Assembly: GCF_016937655.1 (NCBI RefSeq)
Contig: NZ_JAFHKL010000009.1
Span: 62,001-126,000 of the forward strand
Length of the DNA stretch: 64,000 nucleotides
From: Chromobacterium alkanivorans
GTDB taxonomy: Bacteria; Pseudomonadota; Gammaproteobacteria; Burkholderiales; Chromobacteriaceae
Direction: 5' to 3'
Shown: piece by piece, positions 32,351 through 43,100 of the stretch
Layout: each line of letters opens with the position of its first letter
How positions within the stretch are numbered: the first letter of the stretch is position 1
The notes under the pieces: generated by a model
What the model was told of the DNA's origin: nothing
Databases searched by the model: none
The model's input: the letters and a program-made list of their open reading frames with translations, nothing else
Translations under genes and position numbers: made by a program

Positions 32351-33790
32351 TCAGCGCCCCAGTTGCAAACGCGGCGCGCCAAACGGCACCGGCTCGCCGT
32401 TGGGATAGGCGTGCGGCCACACCAGGGGCGGCGTGCTCCAGGCGAAGTCCTGACTCTCGAACTCAATGAAGTAAGCCTGCCAGCCCGACAAAGAGGCGTC
32501 CGGCTTGAACTCGAAGCGGCATTGGCCGCGTCGGCACTGGCCCTCGATTTCCTTGGGCTGATAACGGATGCCGGAATTGAAGCGGAAATCCCGGCTCTTG
32601 GGATTGTGCGCCAACCACAAGGTGGCCTTGCCCGCCTCCCGCGCCGCCACGCTGACGCGCAGCCGGCCGCTGGCCGGATCGGCGTCCACCTGCGCCCGCG
32701 GCATCGGCTTGCCGGCCAGCCAGCGGCGCATGAACTGCCGTAAGGCCTTGCCGATCTGATCGCCCTTCACATAGTGCGACTGATTGGGCAGATAGCGCAG
32801 CTGGGTGGGGCCGGCGAAGTCCGGCAGATAGCTCCAGGCGGAATCCGGCACCGCGAAATCGTCGCCGGAAGCGGAAATCATGTACTTGCTCAAACGCGCC
32901 ATGCCGGCGCGGTAATTGACCACGTCCTCGAAGCGCAACAGGGCGTCCAGACCGGCTCCGCCCTGCAGCACGTCCTCGGTGATGCCGTTGCGCTGGTAAT
33001 CGCGCAGCGCCGCCGGCCACTGTTGGCCGTAGCTGTTGTAGACATGGGTGAAGTTGACGCGCACGTTCCAGAAATCCGCCACCACCGGCACGATGGCGCT
33101 CACCCGCTTATCGTTCAAGCCGGCCAGCCAGGTGGCCCAGCCGCGCTTGGACGCGCCGGCCACCACGAAACGCTCGCTGCCCGGCAGGCTGCGCTGCAAG
33201 GCGTCCATCGTCGCGCTCACCGCCTGCGTCATCGGCAGATGCAGGGAACTGAAACGCTCCGCCTGCGGCTGATCCACCGTCTTGCGCCAGGTATAGGCCA
33301 CCAGCGCGTCTTCGCGGCCGGTGGGCTGCTCGTCCAGCTGCAATTCCTGATTGGGCGCGAAGTACAGCTCGGCCACCGGCACGCCCAGATCGCGCGCCAG
33401 TTCCTCCGCCGGCAAGCGGTCCGGCAGCTTGGGCGGCTGCGCGTGATTGCTGCCGCCGTTGACGTAGAGCAGCACCGGCGCGCCCGGCTTGCGCTTCAAG
33501 GGCAGGACCAGCTTGTACTGCTGCTCCCACAGCGGCGCGTTGCTGACAATGCCGCTGCCGGCCCCCGGCCATTGCTGCGACACCATCCGGTACATGCGCA
33601 CCTCCACCCCGTCCTCCACCACCGAGCTGAGCAGCTCGGCCGGCTGCTGGCTGGCCTTGGCCTGTTGCAGATAGTCGGCGACAACGGTGGATGCGGGCTG
33701 AACCGGCAAGGACTTGGCCGGCGCGACGGCGGGCCATGACAAACATAGCGCGGCGCAGGCGCGCAGCGCGAGGGGGAGAGAAATGTTCAT
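32351..33790 (-). CDS. PhoPQ-activated pathogenicity-related protein (PqaA-like), secreted
   Basis: This 479-residue protein has a signal peptide (cleavage near APAKS, about residue 25) and follows the PhoPQ-related family. Hallmarks are LYVNGGSNHAQPPKLP (oxyanion region), FVVAGASKRGWATWL with the putative nucleophile Ser, SGDDFAVPDSAW with the acid, and LPNQSHYVKGD with the His. The fold is alpha/beta-hydrolase with a C-terminal beta domain. In Salmonella PqaA is under PhoPQ control and affects antimicrobial-peptide resistance; the substrate is not known. Monocistronic. Confidence 0.88.
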   Translation of the reverse strand: MNISLPLALRACAALCLSWPAVAPAKSLPVQPASTVVADYLQQAKASQQPAELLSSVVEDGVEVRMYRMVSQQWPGAGSGIVSNAPLWEQQYKLVLPLKRKPGAPVLLYVNGGSNHAQPPKLPDRLPAEELARDLGVPVAELYFAPNQELQLDEQPTGREDALVAYTWRKTVDQPQAERFSSLHLPMTQAVSATMDALQRSLPGSERFVVAGASKRGWATWLAGLNDKRVSAIVPVVADFWNVRVNFTHVYNSYGQQWPAALRDYQRNGITEDVLQGGAGLDALLRFEDVVNYRAGMARLSKYMISASGDDFAVPDSAWSYLPDFAGPTQLRYLPNQSHYVKGDQIGKALRQFMRRWLAGKPMPRAQVDADPASGRLRVSVAAREAGKATLWLAHNPKSRDFRFNSGIRYQPKEIEGQCRRGQCRFEFKPDASLSGWQAYFIEFESQDFAWSTPPLVWPHAYPNGEPVPFGAPRLQLGR

Positions 33791-34118
33791 CGGCGGAATG
33801 CATTGATTGTTAGAGAGTGGGTGCTAGATTTTGCAATGTTTAGGGTAAAGACTCAAGGCGTTTTCTGGCATCGATATGCCAACCGACACATGACACGGCA
33901 CCGTCTGCAACAAGCCGGGAGCAATCCCCTGCCATGCCTGCCTCCGTGGATTGAAAACCAGGCGGTTCAGGGATCTATTTCGCCCCGGCAGGAAAACAAG
34001 GCCGCGTCCCTGTCCCCCGCCGTGCTCTATAAAGAAGCCATATCCTTGAGCCCGGCCGCGCGGCCGGGCCTGGCCGGCGGCATGCCGGCGCATTCATTCG
34101 ACAGGCGGGGAAACATCC
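33791..34118. other. Intergenic region between divergent PqaA-like and solute-binding protein genes
   Basis: These 328 bases must carry both promoters. The first half is AT-richer than the surroundings. A perfect palindrome, GCCCGGCC-GCGC-GGCCGGGC, at 34050-34069 lies 50 bases before the solute-binding protein start and would form a strong hairpin without a T run. No convincing gene is present. Confidence 0.5.
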
Positions 34119-35048
34119 ATGCGGCGGCGTGAATTTCTATTGGCATCCCTGGGCCTGCTGGCCTGGCCCCGTCTGGCGGCGGCCGCGGCCAAGCCCACGG
34201 TGACCCTGGTGCTCAAATCGCTGAAAAACCCCTTCTTCACCGTGATGACGGCCGGCGCGCGCAAGCACCACGCGCAGCACAGCGGCGACTACCAGCTGAC
34301 GGTGGACGGGGTGCAGGGGGAAACCGACCTGGCCGGACAGATACGGATCGTGGAAGCCTGCATCGCCCGCCGCGAGCAGATCCTGCTGATCACGCCGGCG
34401 GATTCCCGCGCCATCATCCCGGTGCTGATCAAGGCGGTGCAGAGCGGCATGCTGGTGATCAATCTGGACAACAAGCTGGACGACCGGGCGCTGGCCAGCC
34501 ACGGCGTCAACATTCCCTTTGTCGGCCCCAGCAATTTCAGCGGCGCGCGCGCGGTGGGGGATTATGTGCTGCGGGCCCTGAAGCCGCGCAGCAAGGTGGC
34601 CATCATCGAAGGCCTGCCCGGCTCCATCAACGCCAAGGCGCGCAGCGACGGCTACCGCGAGGCGATCGCCAGCGCCAATATGACGCTGACCGCCCTGGCC
34701 TGGGGCGACTGGGACCGCGAGCCGGGCCGGGCCGCGGCGCTGAAGCTGCTGAAACAAACGCCGGACCTGGCCGCGCTCTTGTGCGGCAACGACAATATGG
34801 CGATAGGCGCGGCGCAGGCGGTGACGGAGCTGAAGCGGGACGGCAAGGTCTTGATCGGCGGCTACGACAATATCCCGGAAATGACCGCGCTGCTGGCGTC
34901 CAAGCGCATTTACGCCACCGCGGACCAGCACCCGGCCTTGCAGGCGGAGTACGCCATCCGCCTGGGCCTGGAGTCCTTCAACAAGCGGCTGACGCAAAGC
35001 GAGATGCAGAACATCGTGCGCACGCCGGTGGATCTGGTGAAGTCTTGA
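34119..35048 (+). CDS. Periplasmic sugar-binding protein, LacI/RbsB-like, with Tat-type signal
   Basis: This 309-residue protein begins MRRREFLLASLGLLAW, a twin-arginine-type signal, followed by a type I periplasmic binding fold: VTLVLKSLKNPFFTVMTAGA, ILLITPADSRAIIPVLIKA, VINLDNKLDDRAL, VAIIEGLPGSINAKARSDGYREA and LLCGNDNMAIGAAQAV. This is the RbsB/XylF class. No permease or ATPase gene is adjacent, and the next gene encodes another binding protein, so a sensory role or a distant ABC transporter is likely. Confidence 0.87.
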   Translation: MRRREFLLASLGLLAWPRLAAAAAKPTVTLVLKSLKNPFFTVMTAGARKHHAQHSGDYQLTVDGVQGETDLAGQIRIVEACIARREQILLITPADSRAIIPVLIKAVQSGMLVINLDNKLDDRALASHGVNIPFVGPSNFSGARAVGDYVLRALKPRSKVAIIEGLPGSINAKARSDGYREAIASANMTLTALAWGDWDREPGRAAALKLLKQTPDLAALLCGNDNMAIGAAQAVTELKRDGKVLIGGYDNIPEMTALLASKRIYATADQHPALQAEYAIRLGLESFNKRLTQSEMQNIVRTPVDLVKS

Positions 35049-35803
35049 GCCTGCCGCCCGCGTTCAAACGGCTGGCGGCGACGCTGGCCGGCGTCGCCGG
35101 CCTGGCCCAGGCCGCGCCGCTGCTGACCGTGGTGGCGGACGCGCACCCGCCTTATCTGACGCCGGCCCGAGACAGCCTCGGCGGCCCCTACGCCGACGCT
35201 TTCCGCTATCTGACGGCCAAGGCCGGGCTGGAGGTGGCGCTGAAGAGCGTGCCGGCCAAGCGCGCGTATTTTCTGGCCGCCGCGGAGAAGAACACCTGCG
35301 CGCTGGATGTGAACTTCGATCAGGGCAAGGCGGAAACCGTCAGCTATGTGGCCGCCATCTCGCCGGTGGCCCTGCAGGCTTACGTGGCCCGCGGCAACGC
35401 GGCGCCGTTCAAAAGCCTGGGCGATTTGCGGGGACTAGCGCTGGGCACGGTGGACATCGCCGAAGCGCGCGACCTGCTCAGCAGCGCCCAGCTGAGCTAC
35501 ATCCCCATCGCCAAGCCGGCGCTGGGTTTCAAGATGCTGGCGGCCAAACGGCTGGAGGTCTTCGTCAGCGACACCCCTCCCGCGCCGGAGGACGGCCCGC
35601 CGCCGCGCAGGGCGCTGGTGCTGACGCCGGCCGAGCGCTGGCTGATCTGCCATCCGGACACGCCGCCGGCCATCCTGGCCAAGCTCAGGCAGGCCTTGCG
35701 CGCCGGCCTGTTCGCCAAGGACACGGCCTTCATCTGGGACAAGTACCGGCTGCACGGCTTGTTCCTGGAAACCCAGGCCTCCTGGGAGCGGAGCCGGCAG
35801 TAG
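35045..35803 (+). CDS. Periplasmic solute-binding protein, family 3-like, TTG start
   Basis: This 252-residue protein probably starts at TTG 35045, which overlaps the previous stop as TTGA and follows GGTGAAG. That start gives a signal peptide (SLPPAFKRLAATLAGVAGLAQA). The mature protein has the two-lobe pattern VVADAHPPYLTPARDSLGGPYADAF, VPAKRAYFLAAAEKNTCALDV and DLRGLALGTVDIAEARDLL. No ATG or GTG in frame fits better. It is cotranscribed with the RbsB-like gene. Confidence 0.78.
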   Translation: MSLPPAFKRLAATLAGVAGLAQAAPLLTVVADAHPPYLTPARDSLGGPYADAFRYLTAKAGLEVALKSVPAKRAYFLAAAEKNTCALDVNFDQGKAETVSYVAAISPVALQAYVARGNAAPFKSLGDLRGLALGTVDIAEARDLLSSAQLSYIPIAKPALGFKMLAAKRLEVFVSDTPPAPEDGPPPRRALVLTPAERWLICHPDTPPAILAKLRQALRAGLFAKDTAFIWDKYRLHGLFLETQASWERSRQ

Positions 35804-36132
35804 CAGGCCGACCTCCCGCGCGCGCGACGCCGTCCAAGCCATCGCCGGGCCGCGGCGCAAACAGCTTGCCCTACCCGCCCGCCTGTCCCAAAGCGCAGGC
35901 GCGCCCCATGACTATTGCATTAATCTTCAACGATAAATCGCGCCATGCCCTGTTGGCGCAATAACTTACAGCCGCCCGCTTTTAAAACTTCATGCCGGGC
36001 CGATAAAGGCCCCTACTCTCCGACAGCGCGTCTGTTTCCGCGGCGCTTGGTAAAACTGCCAAGCGCCGCCGCGCTGCTCCGCCGCCGCTTCCGGTTATGC
36101 TGGACGCCGGACACACTCACGCGAGATCAGCG
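35804..36132. other. Intergenic region upstream of the GH16 gene
   Basis: These 329 bases contain no convincing gene. GCGGCGCTTGG (36040-36050) pairs with CCAAGCGCCGC (36059-36069) around an 8-base loop, a perfect 11-bp inverted repeat ending 63 bases before the GH16 start. An AT-rich patch at about 35910-35945 may hold the promoter. Confidence 0.45.
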
Positions 36133-36981
36133 ATGAAAAGCAAGATGGCGGCATGCGCCGCGGGCATGATGCTGCTGGGCGGCTGCGCCGCGGCGGCCAA
36201 TTGGCAGTTGGCGTGGCAGGACGAATTCAACGGCGCGGCGCTGAACACCGCCAAGTGGCGGCTGGAATCCGGCCCCGGCCCCTGGGGCCTGCACGAGCTG
36301 CAGTACTACACCGCCGGGGACAATGCGACGGTGCGCGACGGCGCGCTGCACATCGCCGCGCGGCGGCAGGCTTACGGCGGCCGCGACTACACCTCAGCGC
36401 GGCTGCGCAGCCAGGCCGCCTGGCGCTACGGCCGGATCGAGGCGCGCATCAAGCTGCCTTACGGCCAGGGCATGTTTCCGGCGTTCTGGATGCTGAACCA
36501 GCAATGGGATCAGCCGGCGCATTACGGCGAGATCGACATCCTGGAACTGGTGGGCAGCGAGGCCGGCAAGGAAAACGCCACCGTCTGGGGCAGCGCGCAC
36601 CGGCCCAAGCCCGGCGCGCCGGCCGGGACGGTGCAGACGGCGTCGGCCTCCTATGTCACGCCGGACCTGGGCTGGTTCAACGACAGCTTCCACGATTTCG
36701 CCGTGGAGTGGTCGCCGGCGGCGATACGCTATTTCGTCGACGGCCGGCTCTACCAGACGGTGGCGATGAAGACCGACGGCAGCGACGGCTGGCGCGCCCT
36801 GCAAGAGCCGGCCTTCATCGTGCTGAACCTGGCGGTGGGCGGCGACTGGGCCGGCGCGCCGGACGCGTCCACGCACTGGCCGCAGGAGATGGTGGTGGAC
36901 TATGTGCGGGTGTACCGGGACGCGGCCGAGCCGCCCGCCCGCCGCCGCGCGCCGGCATCGGCCGCCTCGCCGCTGCGCTGA
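36133..36981 (+). CDS. GH16 family glycanase (laminarinase/lichenase type), lipoprotein
   Basis: This 282-residue protein has a lipoprotein signal with lipobox LLGGC (Cys18). The GH16 catalytic motif is EIDILE, with nucleophile Glu133, Asp135 and acid/base Glu138. Other family features are WQDEFNGAALNTAKW near the mature N-terminus, GRIEARIKLPYGQGMFPAFWML before the catalytic strand, and the DYVRVYRD C-terminal strand. The sequence suits endo-beta-1,3-glucanase activity, useful against fungal or algal glucan. The C-terminal ~25 residues are Ala/Arg/Pro-rich. A terminator follows. Confidence 0.9.
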   Translation: MKSKMAACAAGMMLLGGCAAAANWQLAWQDEFNGAALNTAKWRLESGPGPWGLHELQYYTAGDNATVRDGALHIAARRQAYGGRDYTSARLRSQAAWRYGRIEARIKLPYGQGMFPAFWMLNQQWDQPAHYGEIDILELVGSEAGKENATVWGSAHRPKPGAPAGTVQTASASYVTPDLGWFNDSFHDFAVEWSPAAIRYFVDGRLYQTVAMKTDGSDGWRALQEPAFIVLNLAVGGDWAGAPDASTHWPQEMVVDYVRVYRDAAEPPARRRAPASAASPLR

Positions 36982-37069
36982 ACCGTCATCCCCCTGTCAC
37001 AGGCGGCTGCTATATTGGCCGGGTGGTTCGGGGAGTCCTCCCCTCCTTTGTATTTATCGACTTCCTCTT

Positions 37070-37092
37070 GCCGCCCCCAGGGGCGGCTTTTT
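37070..37092 (+). terminator. Rho-independent terminator after the GH16 gene
   Basis: GCCGCCCC-CA-GGGGCGGC with TTTTT downstream, 89 bases after the GH16 stop. It lies just beyond the 3' end of the convergent Fic-protein gene, which would not be terminated by it because the T run is on the plus strand only. Confidence 0.88.
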
Positions 37093-37107
37093 GTTTGTGC
37101 CCAACTA

Positions 37108-40100
37108 TCACGGTTTGCCGGTCACGCCCGCCAGGCGCTGACGCTCCCTGAACTTGATGATGTCATCGCGAGTAAGGGTCGCCACCCGTTTTGGCGCGGG
37201 CGAATTGGCCGGCGCCGGCCGCCGCGTCAACACATAGGGCAGTATTTCGCGTATCTCCCGCTGGATGCGGACACCGTCACCGTTTGGCGTCAGAGTAACC
37301 GCCTCATAGACCCAGTAGCCGTCAAAGGGGGTTTCATCCCCGTCCTGCGGCGCCGTTTCCGCGTTGCGCCGTTGACGCGGCACGTCTTGCCGCTGCAGCG
37401 GCGTCTTGGCGAACTTGACTTCATAGCCCTCGCCCAATCCGGTTTTAAGCGATAGCAGCGTACCCGGCGTTTTTTCTTCACGGCAGGCGGCGAACACCAG
37501 CTGCTTGTAATGGCTGTAGCGGCCACCCGGCTTCATTTCCTCCAGCACGTCTTTCAGGGTTTTCTTGTTGCCGGCCATATCGCTGACGGTGAGCAGATCC
37601 ATCTTGCTCTGGCTGCCGCTGGCGCGGTTGTTCAGGACCGCGAGCCGCGCCTCTTCCTCCGGCATCTTTTCGTAATGCTTGATGTGGTAGTTCTTGACCC
37701 AGTTGTCCTTGGCCACACCCGCGTTCACCTCGGTAAAGGCGGAATAATCTTTCCCTCCCACTCCTGCCCTATTTCGCAACCGGGCGTAAATGGCAGGGTA
37801 TTCCGCTCCGTCCAGCAATTTCTGCGTGGGCAGAAAAGCGGCTGAGCTAGGCGGTTCCAACAGCACTTGGCCGTGCGGCCCCAGAAACACCAGATCCTTG
37901 CCCGCTGGCAGCAGAGCGTTGCGGCTGTCCCGCGTGTACCAGCCGTGAGCGCTAAGCACCAGGGTTTCAGCCGGGTCTCCATCAATGGAGGTCAGCGTGA
38001 AATTGGCGCTGGGGTCGGTACGAAGTTTTTCAAACAGGTCTGGGCGGCTGCCTTGAAACTGCTCCAACTGGCCCGCGGCCTTCCGGCGCCGGCTGGCCAA
38101 GTCGTCGAAACTTGAGCCGGCCGTTTCCATCCGCTGGAGCGTGCCCTTTTCCACCAGGTATTTTTTCATTGCCTCATCAAACTCAGCCTTGTCCGCGAAG
38201 TCTTTCAGCTTTGGCTTGACCGGCGCCGGGGACAGGGCGCGCTCAGCCGCCTTGACCCCGCTTCCGGCTTTTGCCGGCACTTGAACGCCGGAAGGCCCTG
38301 GACGCGGGAGGCCAAGCGGCCCCGGCGGATTCAGGATGTCCTCGGCCCGCTTGCTCAAGGCCATGAAAGGACCTTCCCCTTTTTGCAGCCTGGCCAAGGC
38401 GTAAATAGCGCGCGCGGTTCTGCCGTTGCCGTCGCCAAACGGGTGATAGCGCACTACGGCCGCATATAGGGCGTCGGCAAGGTCCACCTGGCCCGCCACG
38501 CTTTTGGCCTCGATCTGGATCAACGCTTTTTCAAAACCGGAACGTGCGATGTCCGAGCCCATGAAGACGGGATCGCTGCTGGAACGAAACGCCCGCGGCA
38601 ATTGCCCGGCAGCCGGCTTGTAAACGGCGTTGTGGAGGCTTTCCATGGTGCGGATATCCAGTAAATCCGCCTCGCGGTGCCCCTCTAGCGCGCTCTGAAT
38701 TCTGGTTTTTAGTTCCTGAGCTTCCGCCGCGGTCTTGGCGGAGCGGCTATTGCCGGCAATCCAGCCCGCAGCCGCCTCTTCCGGCACGCCGGGCATCGGC
38801 TGACGAGGCACGGCCGGCGGGTGATCCAGCAGTTGGCGCATATGGCCGTTGACGTCGCTCAAACGGGCCAAATCCGAATCCAGCCTCCGCTGGACGTTGG
38901 CCTGTTCCGTGGCGAAGTCTCCCCAGGCGAAGCGGGTTTTCTGCTGGCCTTCGAAATCTCGCAGCAGGTTGTTGCGTATGGATTGCCGTACCGTCTCGCG
39001 GTTGGTCAATTGCGCCAGACCGCGCGCTTGCGCGCCTTCCTGCATGGTATTGACCAATAGATCCACCTTGCGCGGGTCCGCCAAGCGGCCCCAGTTCATT
39101 TCACTGAGCACAGAGGGTATGACCCGGCGCGACACAGCCTTGGCCTGGCGATAAAACATGATGGCCTGATTCACGTTTTTCACCGAGTACGCCGCCTTGA
39201 CGCCTTGTGAAATCAGCGGCGCGCCGCCCGCCACCGCGCCCACGCCACCTAGCACCCCCGCAATGATGGCTTCAGTGCGGAAGGCTTCCGCCTGGTCCGG
39301 CCGGTCCGACATATGGGCTTGCACGGCGCTGGCGCCGACATAGGCCGCGTCCAAAGCCAACGACGCCATGAACAGGCTGAGACGGGCCAAGACCGAGCCC
39401 GTGCCGGGGATGGCCACCGCCAGCCCGATGGAGCCGATGGTGAGGATTTTCTTGGCGACTTCCAGCGCGGCTTCGGTGATCTGTTCCGGGTAGCTGAACA
39501 CCAGGGTGTCGATATCCGATTCCAGCCGCTCCATGAGGCCGTTGTACAGTTGATCGGCCAGTTGCTCCCTGCCCTGGCTGGCAACAAAGGAGAATGGCCG
39601 CTCCGTTATCACGCCAAACGAGGGGGGGAACATCAGCCCTCCCGGCACTCTCTTGATGACTTTGTATTTGAAAGCGCTCTGGTCTTGCTCATATTTAAGC
39701 GCTTGGTAAGAGGGCTGCTTGCTAAAGACCCACTCCTGGAACGCCTTGTTTTGAGGAAACGTAGACAACACTTCACTCTTCTTGCGTCCCGAATCAATGT
39801 AGTCATGCCGGCTGCTGCCGATATGGAAAAACTTGTCGTCATCCACGCTGAACATGACGCCGCCGGCCGGCCCGGCCGGAATCATGAATACCCCGTTCAA
39901 CGCCGTGCCGTGGAAAGACACCGCTTGGGCCTGAACCTTGCCCTCCAGAAAGTCCTTCACCGCTTGCGCGTACAGCGGCGTCTGGTGACCGCGGCTCAAA
40001 TATTCCAGGCAGCGCACATTGATCATGTCCTGGTAAAACGACTTCATGCCGGCGGCGTTGTCCGGCTGGTCTCGATAGGCCTTGAGCTCGCGCTCCATGG

Positions 40101-43100
40101 CTGATTGCAAATTGTCCTTGGTCAGCGCATCCACCAGTTCCTGGTGCTGCATGCCGGTCACGCGATATTCCCGCCCGGAGGAGTCCTTCAGGCGTTTGCT
40201 TTCATACAGGTATTGGCCGGTGACGATTTCCGTCAGCGTAAAGTAGCGGCTGGCGGGCAACGGCGCTCTCGGGCCTTGCAAATTAGGGTTGGGATGCACT
40301 CTGGGAAAGTAATCGACCCGTATCTTGCTGTCCGGCCGCAACTGCGTCTTGCTTCCCTTGCGCTGTTCAAAGGCGCTGATGCCCTTGCGGATATAGTCGT
40401 CGATATAGGACGCGGGATTCAGTATCGGCTGATACAGCCGCTCCACCCGCTCCAAGCTTTGCTCGCTCTGAAGCTGAAACGCTTGCTCCAACGCCTGGTC
40501 AGGGCTTGGCGGCGCGTCGGTCGGTACGGCCGCCCCTGTTGGCGGCGCGCTTTGCACGGCGAAGCCCTGCCGGTAACGCTCAACGATGGATTTGCTCAAA
40601 TCGTCCGTCTGAGCATCGGCCAGCGCGGACAAGTCTTTCAAGATGACTTGGCCAAACTCGCGAAACTCGTTGAGGCTCGGCTTGTCCTTGATGTCGTCGA
40701 TGAAAGCGCTGGTCAGCTCGATGGTCTTGAGCAGCCTCCGGATATCGCGCTCTTTACCCGGAGGCAGCTCCCGTACTTCGCCTGCCCGATCCGCCTTTTC
40801 GAAAAGGCGGTTGAACTCGGTGCGGATCGCCCTGCTCATGTCCAGATTGTGCAGCACCTGATCAATCTGAAACGGCAAGTCCTCCTCATCGTCTGTGTTT
40901 TCACTTGGCAAACTCCTGGCCGCTCGGCGCAGAGGAGCCCCTTCTTCCCCTTCCAGCTCCACGGCGAACTGCGGTTGATCAAACACAAAATGGAGATCAT
41001 CCACATCCAGCTGCGTGATGATTTCATGCGCCAGCCGCAAGGCTTCGCCCTTGGCCGGGTTTGGCTGCGCCCCGTCTCGGCGCGCCCAGCCGTAGAGGAG
41101 AGCCCCGCCGGCGGCCATGGCGGCGATGCCGAGCAGAAGCGGCGCTTTCTGTTCCCACAACGCAGATCCGCCGGCAGCCGGCGCAGATGTGGTCATGGGC
41201 GGCTGGAACGGGCTGCTTTCGTCCTGAGACGCTGCCGGGGCCGAATGCACGAGTATTTCCTTCAGTTCTATCTCCGCCGGCAACGGTGCTGGCGCATCCT
41301 GACGCGCGCGCCACAAGGCATAACCGACAGCGGCCAGGCCCAGGGCTTCCAGGCTGATGCCGCCGGCCAATTGCCAATTGGCGGCCAGCCGGGACGGCGC
41401 GGCTGGCTGCGCGGTGGCCGGCTGCGCGGCGCTTGCGGCTTCGGCGCCGGGCAACAGGCCCCATGGCTGCTGTACCAGCGCATCGCAAGCGGACATGACG
41501 GCGTCCGCCAGCCAGTTTTCCATGCGCCGGGAGAGTTGTTCGCGCAAGTTCCGCACACTCTCGCTCTTACTGTCGGCCAGTGCGTCCAACCATTGATTGC
41601 CCCAGGCCAGCCAGGAGTCGGCAACCGGCTGCGCCCCCACGGTTTGGCCGGCTTCTCTCAAAGCCGGCAGCAAGGGAATCAGATCCACCAGTTTTTCCAA
41701 CTGCGGATAATGCCGCACCACCTGGCAATCCTTGAGCTGGCGCGCCAGCAGCCGCAAGCGGTCCTCGGTTTCCACCGGGTCCTGGCTGTTGAAGGCCAGG
41801 CAAACCTGGTAAGCCAGCCTGGCGTTCAGGTATTGGCTGTAGGCAAACTGCAGGGTCTGGTTCTGGCTTTGATCATGGGCAACGAACCATTGCAGCGTCT
41901 GCTCCCAGCTGCTGTGGTTTTGCAGGGCTTCCGCGTACTGCACAGTGGCCGCGGCTAACGGGTCGCCCATCAGTTTTTCCACCAGATAGGGCTTGGCCAC
42001 CGCCACAAAGCTGCCAGCCATGCGCTGAAACATGCCGCCCCAGCTTTCGGAAGCCGAACTTTCGCGGTAGAACTTTTCTAGCTCCTGCGCCGCATGAGCC
42101 GGCAGCCAGCGTTCGGCGAGATGAGCGCCGGCCCAAAGGCCGAGACTGGGCGCGGCGGCCTTGCCAAGATCGCGCATCAGCACCGCCCAGGATTCCGGAC
42201 TCCGGTTCAACGTCAGCAGGCGATTCAACAAAACGACCGTGTCCGCATCCGCCCCCAGCGCGCTCTGAAACTGGCGGGTCCAAGACCATGCTGGACTCTC
42301 CACGCTGGTTTGGCCCAAAGCGCTCAGCAGCCACAAGGCCTGTCCACCCAGGCCGCTGTCCGCCGGGCTGCGGCCTAGCTGATCGGCAAACTGAAAAGCC
42401 GCAAGCAATTGCTCCGCCTGGGCTGGGCCGCCCAACAACATTTCCAGATGCGGCTGCAACGATTCCCGCAGCTCCGGTCGGGCCAGGGTTTCGGCCAACC
42501 AGCCCAATCGTTCCGCAAGCGAGCCGTTGACGGGATAAGGCACGGTCTTTTGCGTCTGCGCCAGCGCCTTGCCCAAGCGCAGCAAGGACGGGGCGAGCTG
42601 CTGTTCCAGCAACGGGTTGTCCGTCAAAATATCCAGATAATCACCTAGGCCGGCTTCCTGGGGCAGAGCCTGCCATAGCCGCACCTGGCCCAGGGTCTGC
42701 CTCATCGCGCCCAGGCTCTGGGCGATGCCGTCCAGCCGATCACCGTCCAGCGCTCGCTTCAACTGCGGATCCGCCAGCAGTTTCTCCGCGGCGGCCGTCA
42801 ATTCCAGCGTCTTGCCCAGCACGGAAGGCTGATCCTTCAACTCCAACAAGCTGTGCTCCAATGCCGCCCACTGCCCGCTGGCGCTTTTCAACCAGGGGCC
42901 CACTGCGTCGAGATAGGCTTTCAATTTCCGGCCCTCCTGAGCCCCCAAGCCTTTGCCGCTGGCCAACTGCCGGCCAAGCCGGTCCAACGCCGTGGCCAGT
43001 TCTTCCAGTTTGCGCTGTGGGCTGTAATTGCCCTTGCAGATGCCACTCAGCTCTTCGTAGCTGTCCTTGAAGGCACGGAGTTGCGGCAGCGGGATCGCCT

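Noticed and set aside
33803-34132. 109-codon plus-strand ORF upstream of the RbsB-like gene
   Set aside because: It has no motifs or ribosome-binding site, and ends inside the signal peptide coding region of the following gene in another frame.
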